Source: Candidatus Thiodiazotropha sp. (ex Monitilora ramsayi) (GTDB lineage: Bacteria; Pseudomonadota; Gammaproteobacteria; Chromatiales; Chromatiaceae). Taken from it: DNA of 64,000 nucleotides. Shown piece after piece: positions 52,188 through 60,657 of this stretch (position 1 is the first letter of the stretch; each line of letters opens with the position of its first letter). Location of the stretch: contig JAHXIP010000005.1 in assembly GCA_025655575.1 (NCBI GenBank), positions 62,001 to 126,000 of the forward strand, read 5' to 3'. The notes beneath the pieces are model-generated. The model had not been told where the DNA came from, searched no databases, and worked only from the letters and a program-made list of their open reading frames with translations. A program made the position numbers and the translations under genes.

Positions 52188-52655
52188 ATGATGAAAAACA
52201 ATGCAGTAGCCACAAAGATAATCTTCCTTCTTGTTGTACTGATGGGCCTCTATTTTGGCCTTTTCAATGAGAAAGATCCTAGAGAGACGCCGAGTCGGGA
52301 AGGGCAGCTACAGAGTGCGAATGATAAAAGTCTTCTCGAAAAGGCAATCAGAGAGAAGATCAGCGATCTCCAGGTGATGGTGGCTGGCAGAGTCATCAGA
52401 GTGTTACCGGACGATCGCCAGGGCAGCCGCCATCAACGATTTATCATCAGGATCAGCTCGGGAGAAACACTATTGGTGGCTCACAATATCGATCTGGCTC
52501 CTCGGGTAAAAGGGATTGCAGTGAATGATGAAGTGGAGATCTTCGGAGAGTATGAGTGGAATGAGAAAGGGGGCGTCATCCACTGGACGCATGAAGATCC
52601 TCAAGGACGTCATCCTGATGGTTGGGTTCAGCATAAAGGGCAGCGCTACCAGTGA
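52188..52655 (+). CDS. DUF3465-family membrane-anchored protein
   Basis: 155 residues: one N-terminal helix (about 10-26) acting as anchor or signal, then a small beta-barrel domain with VAGRVIRVLPDDRQGSRHQRFIIRI, LLVAHNIDLAPRV and GVIHWTHEDPQGRHPDGWV. This is the DUF3465 pattern, related to OB-fold domains. It presumably acts in the periplasm; its function is unknown. It begins 9 bases after hspQ and may share its transcript. Confidence 0.78.
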   Translation: MMKNNAVATKIIFLLVVLMGLYFGLFNEKDPRETPSREGQLQSANDKSLLEKAIREKISDLQVMVAGRVIRVLPDDRQGSRHQRFIIRISSGETLLVAHNIDLAPRVKGIAVNDEVEIFGEYEWNEKGGVIHWTHEDPQGRHPDGWVQHKGQRYQ

Positions 52656-52695
52656 TTCCGACAGCCCCTGGGTTAATAACAACAGGAGGTTTGCC

Positions 52696-53457
52696 ATGAA
52701 GCTTAAGGACATATCGTTATTCGATGCCCACTTCCATATCATCGATCCGCGATTTCCCCTGGTAGAGAACCAGGGGTACCTACCATTGCCATTCACTTGT
52801 GATGACTATCTCGAACGTATGAGCGACCTGACGCTAAAGGGTGGGGTGGTGGTATCCGGGTCCTTTCAGGCCTTCGATCAGAACTACCTCCTGGCGGCTC
52901 TTGAAACATTGGGTCCTGGCTTTGTCGGGGTATCTCAATTGCCGGCTTCAGTAGATGAAAGCATGCTTCAACAATTGGATGATGCAGGTGTCAGAGGTGT
53001 ACGCTTCAATCTTTACCGGGGTGGATCAGAGGTGCTGGCGAAATTGGAGAGCTTCGCGCATCATATTTATGAACGGTTGAATTGGCATGTGGAACTCTAT
53101 ACCGATGTACCGGTTGTCGATCGATACCACACGTTGCTCAGCGAATTGCCGGCAGTCAGTATCGATCACCTGGCGCTTTCCAGACAGGTTTCGGATCGCC
53201 TGCTCAGGCTGGTTGAACAAGGGGTGAAAGTAAAGGCCAGTGGTTTCGGACGCCTGGAATCGAATCCTATCCCCCTGTTGCGGGAGATCTACGCAGCGAA
53301 TCCTGACAGCCTGATGTTCGGTTCCGACCTGCCATCGACTCGTGCCCCCAGACCATTTGCTGTTAGGGATTTGGAGCGTATTGGTGAGGCACTCTGTGAA
53401 AATGGCGTCAAGCGTGTATTTTACGAAAATGCCAGACACTTCTACCGTTTACCCTAG
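52696..53457 (+). CDS. Amidohydrolase-family (TIM-barrel) protein
   Basis: 253 residues from the ATG at 52696, which has AGGAGG (52684-52689). FDAHFHIIDPRFP holds the metal-binding HxH, followed by GVRGVRFNLYRGG, and LMFGSDLPSTRAP holds the conserved Asp of amidohydrolase-2 enzymes such as lactone hydrolases and decarboxylases. It probably hydrolyses a lactone or decarboxylates an aromatic or dicarboxylic acid. The stop codon TAG (53455-53457) is the first bases of the MITE-like element that follows, but the protein ends at the natural place (ENARHFYRL), so it is probably functional. Confidence 0.8.
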   Translation: MKLKDISLFDAHFHIIDPRFPLVENQGYLPLPFTCDDYLERMSDLTLKGGVVVSGSFQAFDQNYLLAALETLGPGFVGVSQLPASVDESMLQQLDDAGVRGVRFNLYRGGSEVLAKLESFAHHIYERLNWHVELYTDVPVVDRYHTLLSELPAVSIDHLALSRQVSDRLLRLVEQGVKVKASGFGRLESNPIPLLREIYAANPDSLMFGSDLPSTRAPRPFAVRDLERIGEALCENGVKRVFYENARHFYRLP

Positions 53458-53722
53458 TGTGCCTCGTCATAGATTCTGTACCATTCAGCGGGCCTGGAAG
53501 GGGCTAGCCGCAAGGCATGCCTCGCCGGGAATGGCCCGGCCCTTTCCAAGAGGCATCACGCCGCGGATGGCCCCTTCCAGGCCTGCCCGAAGGGAGCCCC
53601 CCCAATAGGCCAGTCCGGCGTTGCGGCTCTTGGAAAGGGCGCACCATTCCCGGCGAGCCGCGCCTTGACCTGGCCTATTGGGGGGCTCTGAATGGTACAG
53701 AATCTATGACGAGGTACACTAG
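53454..53722. mobile_element. MITE-like element with 35-bp terminal inverted repeats
   Basis: The left end (CTAGTGTGCCTCGTCATAG... from 53454) and the right end (reverse complement CTAGTGTACCTCGTCATAG... from 53722) match over about 35 bp with one difference. Further inside, a second pair of repeats (CGCCGGGAATGG on both arms, then CCCTTTCCAAGAG) makes almost the whole 269 bp an imperfect palindrome. TA at each border fits a TA target duplication. It contains no transposase gene. The borders include CTAG on both sides. It lies exactly at the stop codon of the amidohydrolase gene. Confidence 0.8.
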
Positions 53723-53911
53723 CGGGCTAAGTGCTCTCCCAAAACTATCTTGATAACATGGTGCGCCTCAGACTCTGTAAAATAACGCATTTGCCATGCT
53801 GATCTTGCCTGAAGAAACCAAATTGGATGTAGTAGTGATCAAGCCTTCATGATGCTGGCACCATCCCGCTATTCTTTTATCGTCTGTGACGATTGACTCA
53901 TCAGAGTGCCT

Positions 53912-54430
53912 ATGAATCGTAACGAAGAGACAGTGGTTGAAACCCTCATGATTCCTGTGAAACAGGCCAGAGTCTTGCGATGGCTCCTGATGCTGTCCAC
54001 CTTGGTGTTGCTGCTTGGTTATTTCATGCCCATGCTGACATTGACGAAATTTATCTTCATCGCTAACTCTTTTTCCATTGTCACCGGATTGGTCGAGCTC
54101 TATGCAAGAGGACAATGGCTAGTGCTGTTGGCAGTCGGAGTTTTCAGTGTGCTCCTGCCCTTGATCAAGATAGGACTGCTGTTTCTGTTATTACACCATC
54201 GCGAGGTGAGGTCAGCGCATTATGGCCGGCTTCTCAAGATGATGCACGACTATGGCCGGTGGGCGATGCTCGATGTGATGGTGGTGGCGGTGATGATCGT
54301 AACTGTCAAACTGGGTGTGGTGGCTGAGGTTGAGATTCATCCCGGCCTCTATCTGTTCGGTTTGGCCGTTTTACTGATTATGTTTATCACCCACCGGGTT
54401 GTCAGCTATACACATGAGATAGACGAATGA
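53912..54430 (+). CDS. Paraquat-inducible protein A family membrane protein
   Basis: 172 residues with four predicted helices (about 22-44, 65-85, 120-138, 143-160) and the PqiA-type stretch GVFSVLLPLIKIGLLFLLL and YGRLLKMMHDYGRWAMLDVMVVA. It is a single PqiA half, shorter than the two-domain PqiA. PqiA-type proteins work with MCE proteins in lipid transport across the envelope; no MCE gene is adjacent here. The ATG at 53912 is chosen; GTG at 53906 is also possible. It overlaps the deacylase gene by four bases. Confidence 0.8.
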   Translation: MNRNEETVVETLMIPVKQARVLRWLLMLSTLVLLLGYFMPMLTLTKFIFIANSFSIVTGLVELYARGQWLVLLAVGVFSVLLPLIKIGLLFLLLHHREVRSAHYGRLLKMMHDYGRWAMLDVMVVAVMIVTVKLGVVAEVEIHPGLYLFGLAVLLIMFITHRVVSYTHEIDE

Positions 54431-54900
54431 CACCTGCCGTTGCGATGGCTAAAAAATCAGGCATTTTCTTCAAGACCCATCAATACGCCCATGATCCCAG
54501 TCATGAATCCTACGGTGAGGAGGCGGCTGAAAAACTGGCAGTTGATCCCGCTCGTGTTTTCAAAACACTGGTAGTGAGTTTGGATCAGCAACGTCTGGCC
54601 GTGGCGGTAGTACCTGTTACCGGACGCTTGGATATGAAAGCCGTGGCCAGAATCTTGAAGCAGAAAAAGGTGGGAATGGCTGAAGCCGATGTAGTTCAAC
54701 GTGCCACTGGGTATGTGTTGGGCGGTGTCAGTCCTCTGGGTCAGAAACGCAGGCTACCGACTCTGATAGATGATTCCGCCAGGAATTTCGAGACGATCTA
54801 CGTCAGTGCCGGGCGACGAGGATTGGAACTGGAGCTGTCTGCAGATGACTTGGGCCGTCTGGTTGGGGCACTTTTTGGATCAATTGCCAGGGTCTGTTAA
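54427..54900 (+). CDS. ybaK: YbaK/EbsC-type aminoacyl-tRNA deacylase
   Basis: 157 residues of the YbaK family: FFKTHQYAHDPS, GEEAAEKL, RVFKTLV, the catalytic-lysine region KQKKVGMA, GYVLGGVSPLGQKRRLPTLID, and ELSADDL at the end. It hydrolyses mischarged Cys-tRNAPro. It is coupled to the PqiA-like gene by ATGA overlap. Its last codons and stop (AGGGTCTGTTAA, 54889-54900) coincide with the terminal motif of the MITE-like element at 60658, which may be chance. Confidence 0.88.
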   Translation: MTPAVAMAKKSGIFFKTHQYAHDPSHESYGEEAAEKLAVDPARVFKTLVVSLDQQRLAVAVVPVTGRLDMKAVARILKQKKVGMAEADVVQRATGYVLGGVSPLGQKRRLPTLIDDSARNFETIYVSAGRRGLELELSADDLGRLVGALFGSIARVC

Positions 54901-54902
54901 TC

Positions 54903-55343
54903 CTAAGCACCGCCGCGCTGATTGATGAATTGGGCTGTGATACTGTCCATCGTGTTCACATGCATTTCGAACCACTCGGGCCAGGACTCAAAGAGGAATG
55001 TTGCCAAGGGTTCCACTGATCGGTTTTCCAACCAGCTCTGATGCAACTCATCGAGTAACGCCAATATTCGTTCATGTTCGCCGCTGTGTACCGGGTAGGC
55101 GGGAAAACCGAACTCCAGCATGAGTTCGTTCTCTCGCTTGAAATGGTGGCGCGTATGCTCCACCCAAGCGGCTATTTCCACAGAAATGGCCTTTTCGTCT
55201 ACATTCCCTTCCATCGCTTGTGCCAGTAGTGTACCAAGCCGAATAACCATCTTAATTTCTTCCCTGTGGGTGTCATTCATCGATTCCAGGGCAACCAGGG
55301 GAATGGAAGAAGGGTCAGGAAGAGAGTGCAGGTTGTCGATCAT
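54903..55343 (-). CDS. Bacteriohemerythrin
   Basis: A 146-residue hemerythrin-type protein with the di-iron ligand pattern His (NDTHREEI), HTRHHFKRENELM, HSGEHERIL (HxxxH) and EMHVNTMD (HxxxxD). It differs from the one at 6339 in its longer N-terminus and acidic start. It probably binds O2 for delivery or sensing. Transcribed alone, convergent with ybaK (2 bp gap). Confidence 0.85.
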   Translation of the reverse strand: MIDNLHSLPDPSSIPLVALESMNDTHREEIKMVIRLGTLLAQAMEGNVDEKAISVEIAAWVEHTRHHFKRENELMLEFGFPAYPVHSGEHERILALLDELHQSWLENRSVEPLATFLFESWPEWFEMHVNTMDSITAQFINQRGGA

Positions 55344-55738
55344 AGGAAGGTATCTGTGGTTGGAAAAATGGAACAGGGAAGATACGGCATACCTATAATG
55401 GAGTATATGACTGAAATCAATCCCCGGGCGTTAAGTTGCCAGGAAAACCAATTTTTATTGTGCCTCTGAAAAGAGTATATACCATGAGATCAAGATGGGT
55501 ATTTGTCAGATATGTGTCTTCAACCATCCTGCTTGATCTCAACACTGGGAATAGGAATCTGTCGATTAAAATCCTCAAGCAGAGGGCTAACATGTCGATA
55601 CAAGAAAGAGATGAAAGGTCCGCTTTTTTGATGCTGGCTGTATAAGCCTATTTCAGATCAGTCATGAAGTCATCTGTATTCGCAAAGGGTCTCAACGCTA
55701 AATCAGAGCAATAATGACAGAGGTTGATAGATTTACTA
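55344..55738. other. Intergenic region, no supported gene
   Basis: It contains the promoter of the hemerythrin gene (minus) and of the unknown gene at 55739. TATAAT is present at 55392-55397 (plus strand). A 69-codon frame at 55436-55645 has no ribosome site and no recognisable content. Confidence 0.4.
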
Positions 55739-56617
55739 ATGACAACTTCGATTGATAATGCAGAACTAAAAAACGACGTCTCCATCATTGAGCAGAAACG
55801 TCAGATCCTTGAAAAAGTCGTAGATATCACCCGTGCCATCGAAAGCATGCAGGAGAGCCTGAATGCCGTGCTGGTACTCGGTGTTGCTTCGAAGGATCTA
55901 CCCGAAGATGCCTTGAATCTCTACAGCTCGCTGAGTGGCAGCCTGCGCAATCTGCCGGTCAATAAGGTCAAGGAGTATTACAGCAACCTTGAGATCCTGG
56001 TCAAAAAGCAGCTCAACAAGATACTTGGCTATTCTGGTGTCGATTTTTCTGAAAGTGATGATGTTGAGTTCATTACCCTGTCCAGTGATTCGGATGAAGA
56101 AGATCCTTTGGAATTGCTGGGATCATTTAAACGGACAGCGCAAACAGCCGTCTCACTGCGGGTTTTACTGAGAAAGCGGGGTGTGCAGACACCGGGTTCG
56201 GCAATACCTGTTACGCCAGAGGTAATCAAGCAGCACCTGAGCCATCTGGATGAGCAGGAGAGTACTCAGCGTGGCAAGATTAAAGAAAAAATTGAAGAGA
56301 TGAAGCAGGAGATCGGCAGAATGATCGATAATCCGGCTTATCCTGATGCCATGAAGTCGATGCTCAAGGATGTGGTGGACAATCTCGATAAGGATCTGGT
56401 GCAGCTGGCCCGTGGTGCTTCGATCGAACGGTTGAGTTTCGTAGCCGATGCGGAAGAGATTGTCTCGGTCGATGATCAGGCGCTCGAGGTTGAAGAGATT
56501 GTCATCGATTCGGTAGCTGCGGCACCCGAGCCCGTGGGTTTCTCCCAGACAGCGGCTCGCTGGCTCAACAGTCCCTGGGATGTCGGTTGGGATGATATTC
56601 AAAAAGAACGTCCGTAA
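55739..56617 (+). CDS. Unknown coiled-coil protein
   Basis: 292 residues, cytoplasmic and acidic. Long helices predominate: about 12-60, 65-95, 160-235 (SHLDEQESTQRGKIKEKIEEMKQEIGRM region). A short acidic insert (SSDSDEEDPLELLG, about 112-125) and an acidic, Ala/Pro-rich tail ending DVGWDDIQKERP are present. No catalytic motif, signal peptide or known domain is recognised. Weak AGAGG lies 15 bases upstream of the ATG. It is separated from the TRAP operon by 335 bp. It may be a structural or adaptor protein. Confidence 0.6.
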   Translation: MTTSIDNAELKNDVSIIEQKRQILEKVVDITRAIESMQESLNAVLVLGVASKDLPEDALNLYSSLSGSLRNLPVNKVKEYYSNLEILVKKQLNKILGYSGVDFSESDDVEFITLSSDSDEEDPLELLGSFKRTAQTAVSLRVLLRKRGVQTPGSAIPVTPEVIKQHLSHLDEQESTQRGKIKEKIEEMKQEIGRMIDNPAYPDAMKSMLKDVVDNLDKDLVQLARGASIERLSFVADAEEIVSVDDQALEVEEIVIDSVAAAPEPVGFSQTAARWLNSPWDVGWDDIQKERP

Positions 56618-56780
56618 AGGACGCGCTCTATCATGTACCTGTCAAGAATTACCATCGACTGAATAAGGTTTAACCTGTTTCAGACAGTCATACCCCTTTG
56701 AACTTTTTTACCTGCTCCTGATGTCATCAGCGAAATAGCATCAGAAGTGGTTAAAATCCCCGCTTTGAAATCTAGAAGTT

Positions 56781-56794
56781 GGCGGAAATCCGCC
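56781..56794. promoter_or_regulatory. Palindrome GGCGGAAATCCGCC (candidate DctD enhancer site)
   Basis: A 6-bp perfect inverted repeat with a 2-bp centre, about 80-90 bp upstream of the sigma-54 promoter of dctP. That is the usual place for an enhancer-binding protein. Assignment to the DctD-like protein is inference. Confidence 0.45.
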
Positions 56795-56871
56795 CATTTT
56801 ATTCCGCTGTTCACTAGCATTAATAATCAACGATACCGGTAAGGTAAGCCTCTCCACCCATTTTAGTCGGG

Positions 56872-56888
56872 TTGGCCCTTTTATTGCA
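56872..56888 (+). promoter_or_regulatory. Sigma-54 promoter of the TRAP operon
   Basis: TTGGCCCTTTTATTGCA has GG (56874-56875) and GC (56886-56887) separated by ten bases and a full TTGCA box. It lies about 65 bp before the dctP start codon, in a region without coding potential. Confidence 0.75.
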
Positions 56889-56952
56889 CTTGATAAAAAA
56901 GTCCGAACACTTCGGATGAAAACAACATCGTATTTCCATACGGAGGATTACC

Positions 56953-57936
56953 ATGCGTAAATTGATTTTTGCAGTGGCATTGGCCGTGAGTCTCATCGCC
57001 GGTCCCCTAACCGCTGCACCCATCGTCATTAAGTTTTCACACGTGGTGGCGGAGAACACCCCTAAAGGTCAGATGGCCAATAAGTTCAGGGATCTTATTG
57101 CAGAACGCCTGGGTGATAAGGTGGTGGTAGAGGTCTATCCCAACTCTCAGCTGTTCGGCGATAATAAAGTCCTGCAGGCTATGCTGTTGGGTGACGTACA
57201 GATGGCAGCGCCTTCTCTCTCCAAATTCGAGAGCTTTACCCGCAAACTTCAGCTCTACGATCTGCCTTTCCTGTTTAAAGACATGGAAGCAGTTGACCGT
57301 TTTCAGAACAGTGCCGCCGGTCAGGAGCTGCTCAATTCCCTGAAGAAAAAAGGTCTGGTGGGTCTGGGTTATATCCACAATGGTTTGAAACAGCTCTCGT
57401 CCAGTCAGCCGATACGTGTGCCTGCTGATGCCTCCGGTCTGAAGTTCCGTATCATGACATCTGATGTACTGGCAGCACAGTTTGAGGCAGTTAAAGCCAC
57501 GCCGTTGAAAAAGCCCTTCTCTGAAGTCTTCACGCTGCTGCAGACCAAAGCAATCGATGGACAGGAAAACACCTGGTCCAACATCTACTCCAAGAAGTTC
57601 TTCGAGGTGCAGCCCTATATCACTGAATCCAACCATGGTTTGTTGGACTACATGGTTGTGACCTCCACAGAATTCTGGATGGATCTGCCGGATGATCTCC
57701 GCCCTGAGGTGAAGAAGGCGCTGGATGACGCCATTACTTTCGGTAATCAGGTGGCAGCCCAGAAGGCAATCGATGACCGTCAACGTATTGCCGACTCCGG
57801 CCGCAGCAAGATCGCGACACTCTCTGCCGAGGAGCGCGCTCAGTGGGTTGAGGTCATGAAACCGGTATGGCAGCAGTTTGAACATGAGATCGGCAAAGAG
57901 CTGATCGATGCGGCCTATAATGCCAACAATATGTAA
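56953..57936 (+). CDS. dctP: TRAP transporter periplasmic binding protein
   Basis: 327 residues: signal peptide (about 1-21), then IVIKFSHVVAENTPKG and VYPNSQLFGD at the start of the mature protein. LKFRIMTSDV carries the conserved carboxylate-binding Arg, followed by KKPFSEVFTLLQTKAIDGQENTWSN. This is the C4-dicarboxylate (DctP) branch. The ribosome site CGGAGGATT precedes the ATG. A hairpin (57973-57999) follows the gene and may keep its message more abundant than that of the membrane subunits. Control by DctB/DctD through the sigma-54 promoter is likely. Confidence 0.92.
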   Translation: MRKLIFAVALAVSLIAGPLTAAPIVIKFSHVVAENTPKGQMANKFRDLIAERLGDKVVVEVYPNSQLFGDNKVLQAMLLGDVQMAAPSLSKFESFTRKLQLYDLPFLFKDMEAVDRFQNSAAGQELLNSLKKKGLVGLGYIHNGLKQLSSSQPIRVPADASGLKFRIMTSDVLAAQFEAVKATPLKKPFSEVFTLLQTKAIDGQENTWSNIYSKKFFEVQPYITESNHGLLDYMVVTSTEFWMDLPDDLRPEVKKALDDAITFGNQVAAQKAIDDRQRIADSGRSKIATLSAEERAQWVEVMKPVWQQFEHEIGKELIDAAYNANNM

Positions 57937-57972
57937 GTAAATTGAGACACTACACCGTCTAAACACTTTGCC

Positions 57973-57999
57973 CCCCGATAGCCGGACGTGCTGTCGGGG
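57973..57999 (+). terminator. Intercistronic hairpin between dctP and dctQ
   Basis: The stem CCCCGATAGC/GCTGTCGGGG (57973-57982 with 57990-57999) has one G-T pair and a seven-base loop. There is no T-tract, so it is better seen as a message-stabilising or partial-termination element. Confidence 0.6.
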
Positions 58000-58087
58000 A
58001 GTGAGTGCTAAAAAATATAGACCTGGACAGGTATGACGCCGAATCCGGGCAGTCCGCAAGCTAACGGACCATCAGAGGAGAATATCG

Positions 58088-58645
58088 ATGTTTTTGCGTA
58101 TGCTGAACAAAGCAGAGGAGAGCATTATCTCGCTGCTGCTGGTGACGATGACCCTGCTGGTGTTCGTCGAAGTTGTAATGCGTTTCGTATTCAATAGCGG
58201 ATTTCTCTGGGCGCAGGAGTTGACCCTGCATATCTCAGCCTGGTTCGTGCTTTTCGGTATCTCCTATGGCCTCAAGGTCGGTGCACATATAGGCGTAGAT
58301 GCATTTATAAAATTACTCTCCCCCACCGTTCAACGGATTCTTTCCAGCATTGCAGTGCTTTGCTCGCTGGCCTACTGCGGACTCTTTATCTATGGCTCTT
58401 GGATCTATCTCAGCAAGATGAAGAAGATCCAGATAGAACTGGAGGACATTCCGGTAGAGATCTGGATTGCCCATAGCATCCTTGTCATTGGTCTGGTGTT
58501 TTTCTCCATACGTCTGTTGCAACTCCTGTGGCACATTGCCAAGGGTGACACAACCGGCTTCAGTCACACCAACGAGGCTGAAGAGAGTATGCATCTGGCG
58601 GAGGAGCTGGCAGGGGAACAAGTGACATTCGGGGAGAAAAAATAA
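58088..58645 (+). CDS. dctQ: TRAP transporter small membrane subunit
   Basis: 185 residues with four predicted helices and the family pattern MTLLVFVEVVMRFVFNSGFLWAQELTLHISAWFVLFGISYGLKVGAHIGVD. It forms the membrane part with DctM. The C-terminus has an unusually long acidic tail (about 155-185). Ribosome site GAGGAG. The stop overlaps the dctM start by one base (TAATG). Confidence 0.9.
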   Translation: MFLRMLNKAEESIISLLLVTMTLLVFVEVVMRFVFNSGFLWAQELTLHISAWFVLFGISYGLKVGAHIGVDAFIKLLSPTVQRILSSIAVLCSLAYCGLFIYGSWIYLSKMKKIQIELEDIPVEIWIAHSILVIGLVFFSIRLLQLLWHIAKGDTTGFSHTNEAEESMHLAEELAGEQVTFGEKK

Positions 58646-60045
58646 TGACAACAGCAACCCTGTTTATTCTGCTATTCGGCTGCATGCTGATCGGTATGCC
58701 GATCGCCATTGCGCTGGGATTCTCAAGTATCGTCACCATTCTGTTGTTTTCCAACGATTCACTTGCCTCCATTGCTCTCAAACTTTTTGAGGCATTGTCA
58801 GAACACTACACGCTGCTGGCGATCCCATTCTTTATTCTTTCGTCCTCCTTTCTTTCCACAGGCGGTGTGGCTAAACGGCTGATCCGTTTCGCTGTCGACT
58901 GTGTGGGTCACATCAAGGGTGGATTGGCCATGGCCTCGGTTATGGCCTGTATGCTGTTTGCCGCGGTATCCGGTTCATCACCCGCGACAGTGGCAGCCAT
59001 CGGTACGATCGTGATTGCAGGTATGGTCCGTTCTGGTTACCCGGAGAGTTTCGCAGCTGGCGTCATCACCAATGCCGGTACACTGGGCATCCTGATTCCG
59101 CCTTCTATCGTTATGCTGGTCTATTCAGCGGCGACAGAAGTCTCGGCAGCAAAAATGTTCATGGCCGGATTTATTCCCGGCATCATGATGGGGCTACTCC
59201 TGATGCTGGCTATCTATGTTGTGGCTCGCATTAAGCATCTACCTTCTCAGCCCTGGCCCGGTATTAGAGAGATCCTGAGTTCCGGTTTCAGCGCCTCAGG
59301 TGGCTTGATGCTGATTGTCATCGTACTGGGCTCTATCTATGGCGGTATTGCCAGTCCCACGGAGGCGGCAGCGGTTTCTGCGGTCTACGCATTCCTGGTT
59401 TCGGTTTTCGGTTATCGGGATATGGGACCCTTGAAAAAAATGCCTTGGCGGCATGAAGGCGAAAATCCGATCACGATGGTTTCGCGTAACCTTGGGCAAT
59501 CTGTTTTGGCGTTCCCCCGAGCGCTTGCCGATGAGGAGATTCGGCACACGGTACTGGATGCGGCGAAGGTAAGTATCATGCTGTTATTCATTATCGCCAA
59601 CGCGATGCTGTTTGCCCATGTGCTGACCACGGAACGTATTCCCCATGTGATCGCAGACACCATCGTTAACTGGGGACTCGAGCCCTGGATGTTTCTGATC
59701 GTGATGAACCTGTTGTTGTTGGCGGCAGGTAACTTCATGGAGCCATCGGCTATTCTATTGATCATGGCGCCGATCCTGTTTCCCATCGCGACGCAGTTGG
59801 GTATAGATCCGATCCATCTCGGCATCATCATGGTGGTCAACATGGAGATCGGCATGCTGACGCCGCCGGTTGGACTCAATCTCTTCGTGACCGCCGGTAT
59901 TACGGGTAATTCTATCGGCTGGGTCATCAAGGCGGTTTTACCGTGGCTGGCACTGTTGCTGATGTTCCTGATTATCATCACCTATGTTCCGCAGGTGTCA
60001 TTGTTCCTGCCGGAGTATCTTGACCAGTTACAAGGCTACAAGTGA
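58645..60045 (+). CDS. dctM: TRAP transporter large membrane subunit
   Basis: 466 residues with about 12 helices and the DctM hallmarks: LLAIPFFILSSSFLSTGGVAKRL, AVSGSSPATVAAIGTI, NAGTLGILIPPSIVM, SPTEAAAVSAVYA and LTPPVGLNLFVTAGI. A hydrophilic loop of about 40 residues (about 255-300, with FGYRDMGPLKKMPW) is longer than in most members. It uses a sodium or proton gradient to bring in the C4-acid delivered by DctP. Confidence 0.92.
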   Translation: MTTATLFILLFGCMLIGMPIAIALGFSSIVTILLFSNDSLASIALKLFEALSEHYTLLAIPFFILSSSFLSTGGVAKRLIRFAVDCVGHIKGGLAMASVMACMLFAAVSGSSPATVAAIGTIVIAGMVRSGYPESFAAGVITNAGTLGILIPPSIVMLVYSAATEVSAAKMFMAGFIPGIMMGLLLMLAIYVVARIKHLPSQPWPGIREILSSGFSASGGLMLIVIVLGSIYGGIASPTEAAAVSAVYAFLVSVFGYRDMGPLKKMPWRHEGENPITMVSRNLGQSVLAFPRALADEEIRHTVLDAAKVSIMLLFIIANAMLFAHVLTTERIPHVIADTIVNWGLEPWMFLIVMNLLLLAAGNFMEPSAILLIMAPILFPIATQLGIDPIHLGIIMVVNMEIGMLTPPVGLNLFVTAGITGNSIGWVIKAVLPWLALLLMFLIIITYVPQVSLFLPEYLDQLQGYK

Positions 60046-60056
60046 GGCATAACAAA

Positions 60057-60554
60057 GTGACTACCATCCCCGAGATCAAAACCATTCTCTACGCTACCGA
60101 CCTGGGCCGGCATATGCGTCCAGTGTTTCGTCATGCCATCAGTATGGCCCAGCACCTTAATGCAAAGATCGTCATGTTACATGTGGTGGAACCCCTCGGC
60201 AGTACCGGGGAGGCGGTACTCTCCGCTTACCTGCCTAATAAAAAAGTGGAAAAACTTGAGCGAGACGGTATGAAGAAGATTCTCAAGCAAATGAAGACGA
60301 GGCTTGAGGAATTCTGTCACGATGAGATGGAACTGTGTGATAAAAAAAGTTCGATGGTCAAGGATATCGTGGTAACTACCGGGAGACCTGCCGATCGTAT
60401 TCCCCAGGAGGCGGAGAAGTACCAGGCAGATATGATAGTGATGGGCAGTTCGAGCGAAGGATTTATTGCTCATGGCCTGCTGGGTTCTACTGCGCGTCAT
60501 GTGACCCAGGTCAGCCATCTACCGGTCTTGTTAGTACCGAATCGCAACCATTGA
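60057..60554 (+). CDS. Universal stress protein (UspA family)
   Basis: A 165-residue UspA domain: ILYATDLGRHMRPVFRHAISMAQ at the start, HVVEP, and the ATP-binding GRPADRIPQEAEKYQADMIVMGSSSEG...GSTARHVTQ (G-2x-G-9x-G-S/T type). GTG at 60057 has GAGG upstream; a GTG at 60042 overlapping the dctM stop is the alternative. UspA proteins coupled to TRAP transporters (for example TeaD with TeaABC) bind ATP and adjust transport activity, so the same role is likely here. Confidence 0.85.
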   Translation: MTTIPEIKTILYATDLGRHMRPVFRHAISMAQHLNAKIVMLHVVEPLGSTGEAVLSAYLPNKKVEKLERDGMKKILKQMKTRLEEFCHDEMELCDKKSSMVKDIVVTTGRPADRIPQEAEKYQADMIVMGSSSEGFIAHGLLGSTARHVTQVSHLPVLLVPNRNH

Positions 60555-60599
60555 TTAAGCCAAAATTAAAACCATTTAATATCATTATTCGTGATATAA

Positions 60600-60616
60600 A
60601 ATAATGATTCATTATT
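60600..60616. terminator. A+T-rich palindrome after the TRAP operon
   Basis: AATAATGA-T-TCATTATT is a perfect 17-bp palindrome followed by TCACATTATTTTT. It could end the dctPQM-usp transcript, but the stem is weak and A+T only. Confidence 0.35.
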
Positions 60617-60657
60617 TCACATTATTTTTGGGTCTCAACATACTGATCCGCTCACTA

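Noticed and set aside
55436..55645. 69-codon frame in the gap before the coiled-coil gene
   Set aside because: It has no ribosome site and no recognisable sequence, and its codon use does not look like that of its neighbours.
57037..58059. Long open frame on the minus strand (340 codons) opposite dctP
   Set aside because: It is an antisense shadow of a clear TRAP binding-protein gene; the composition is unusual and no motif is seen.
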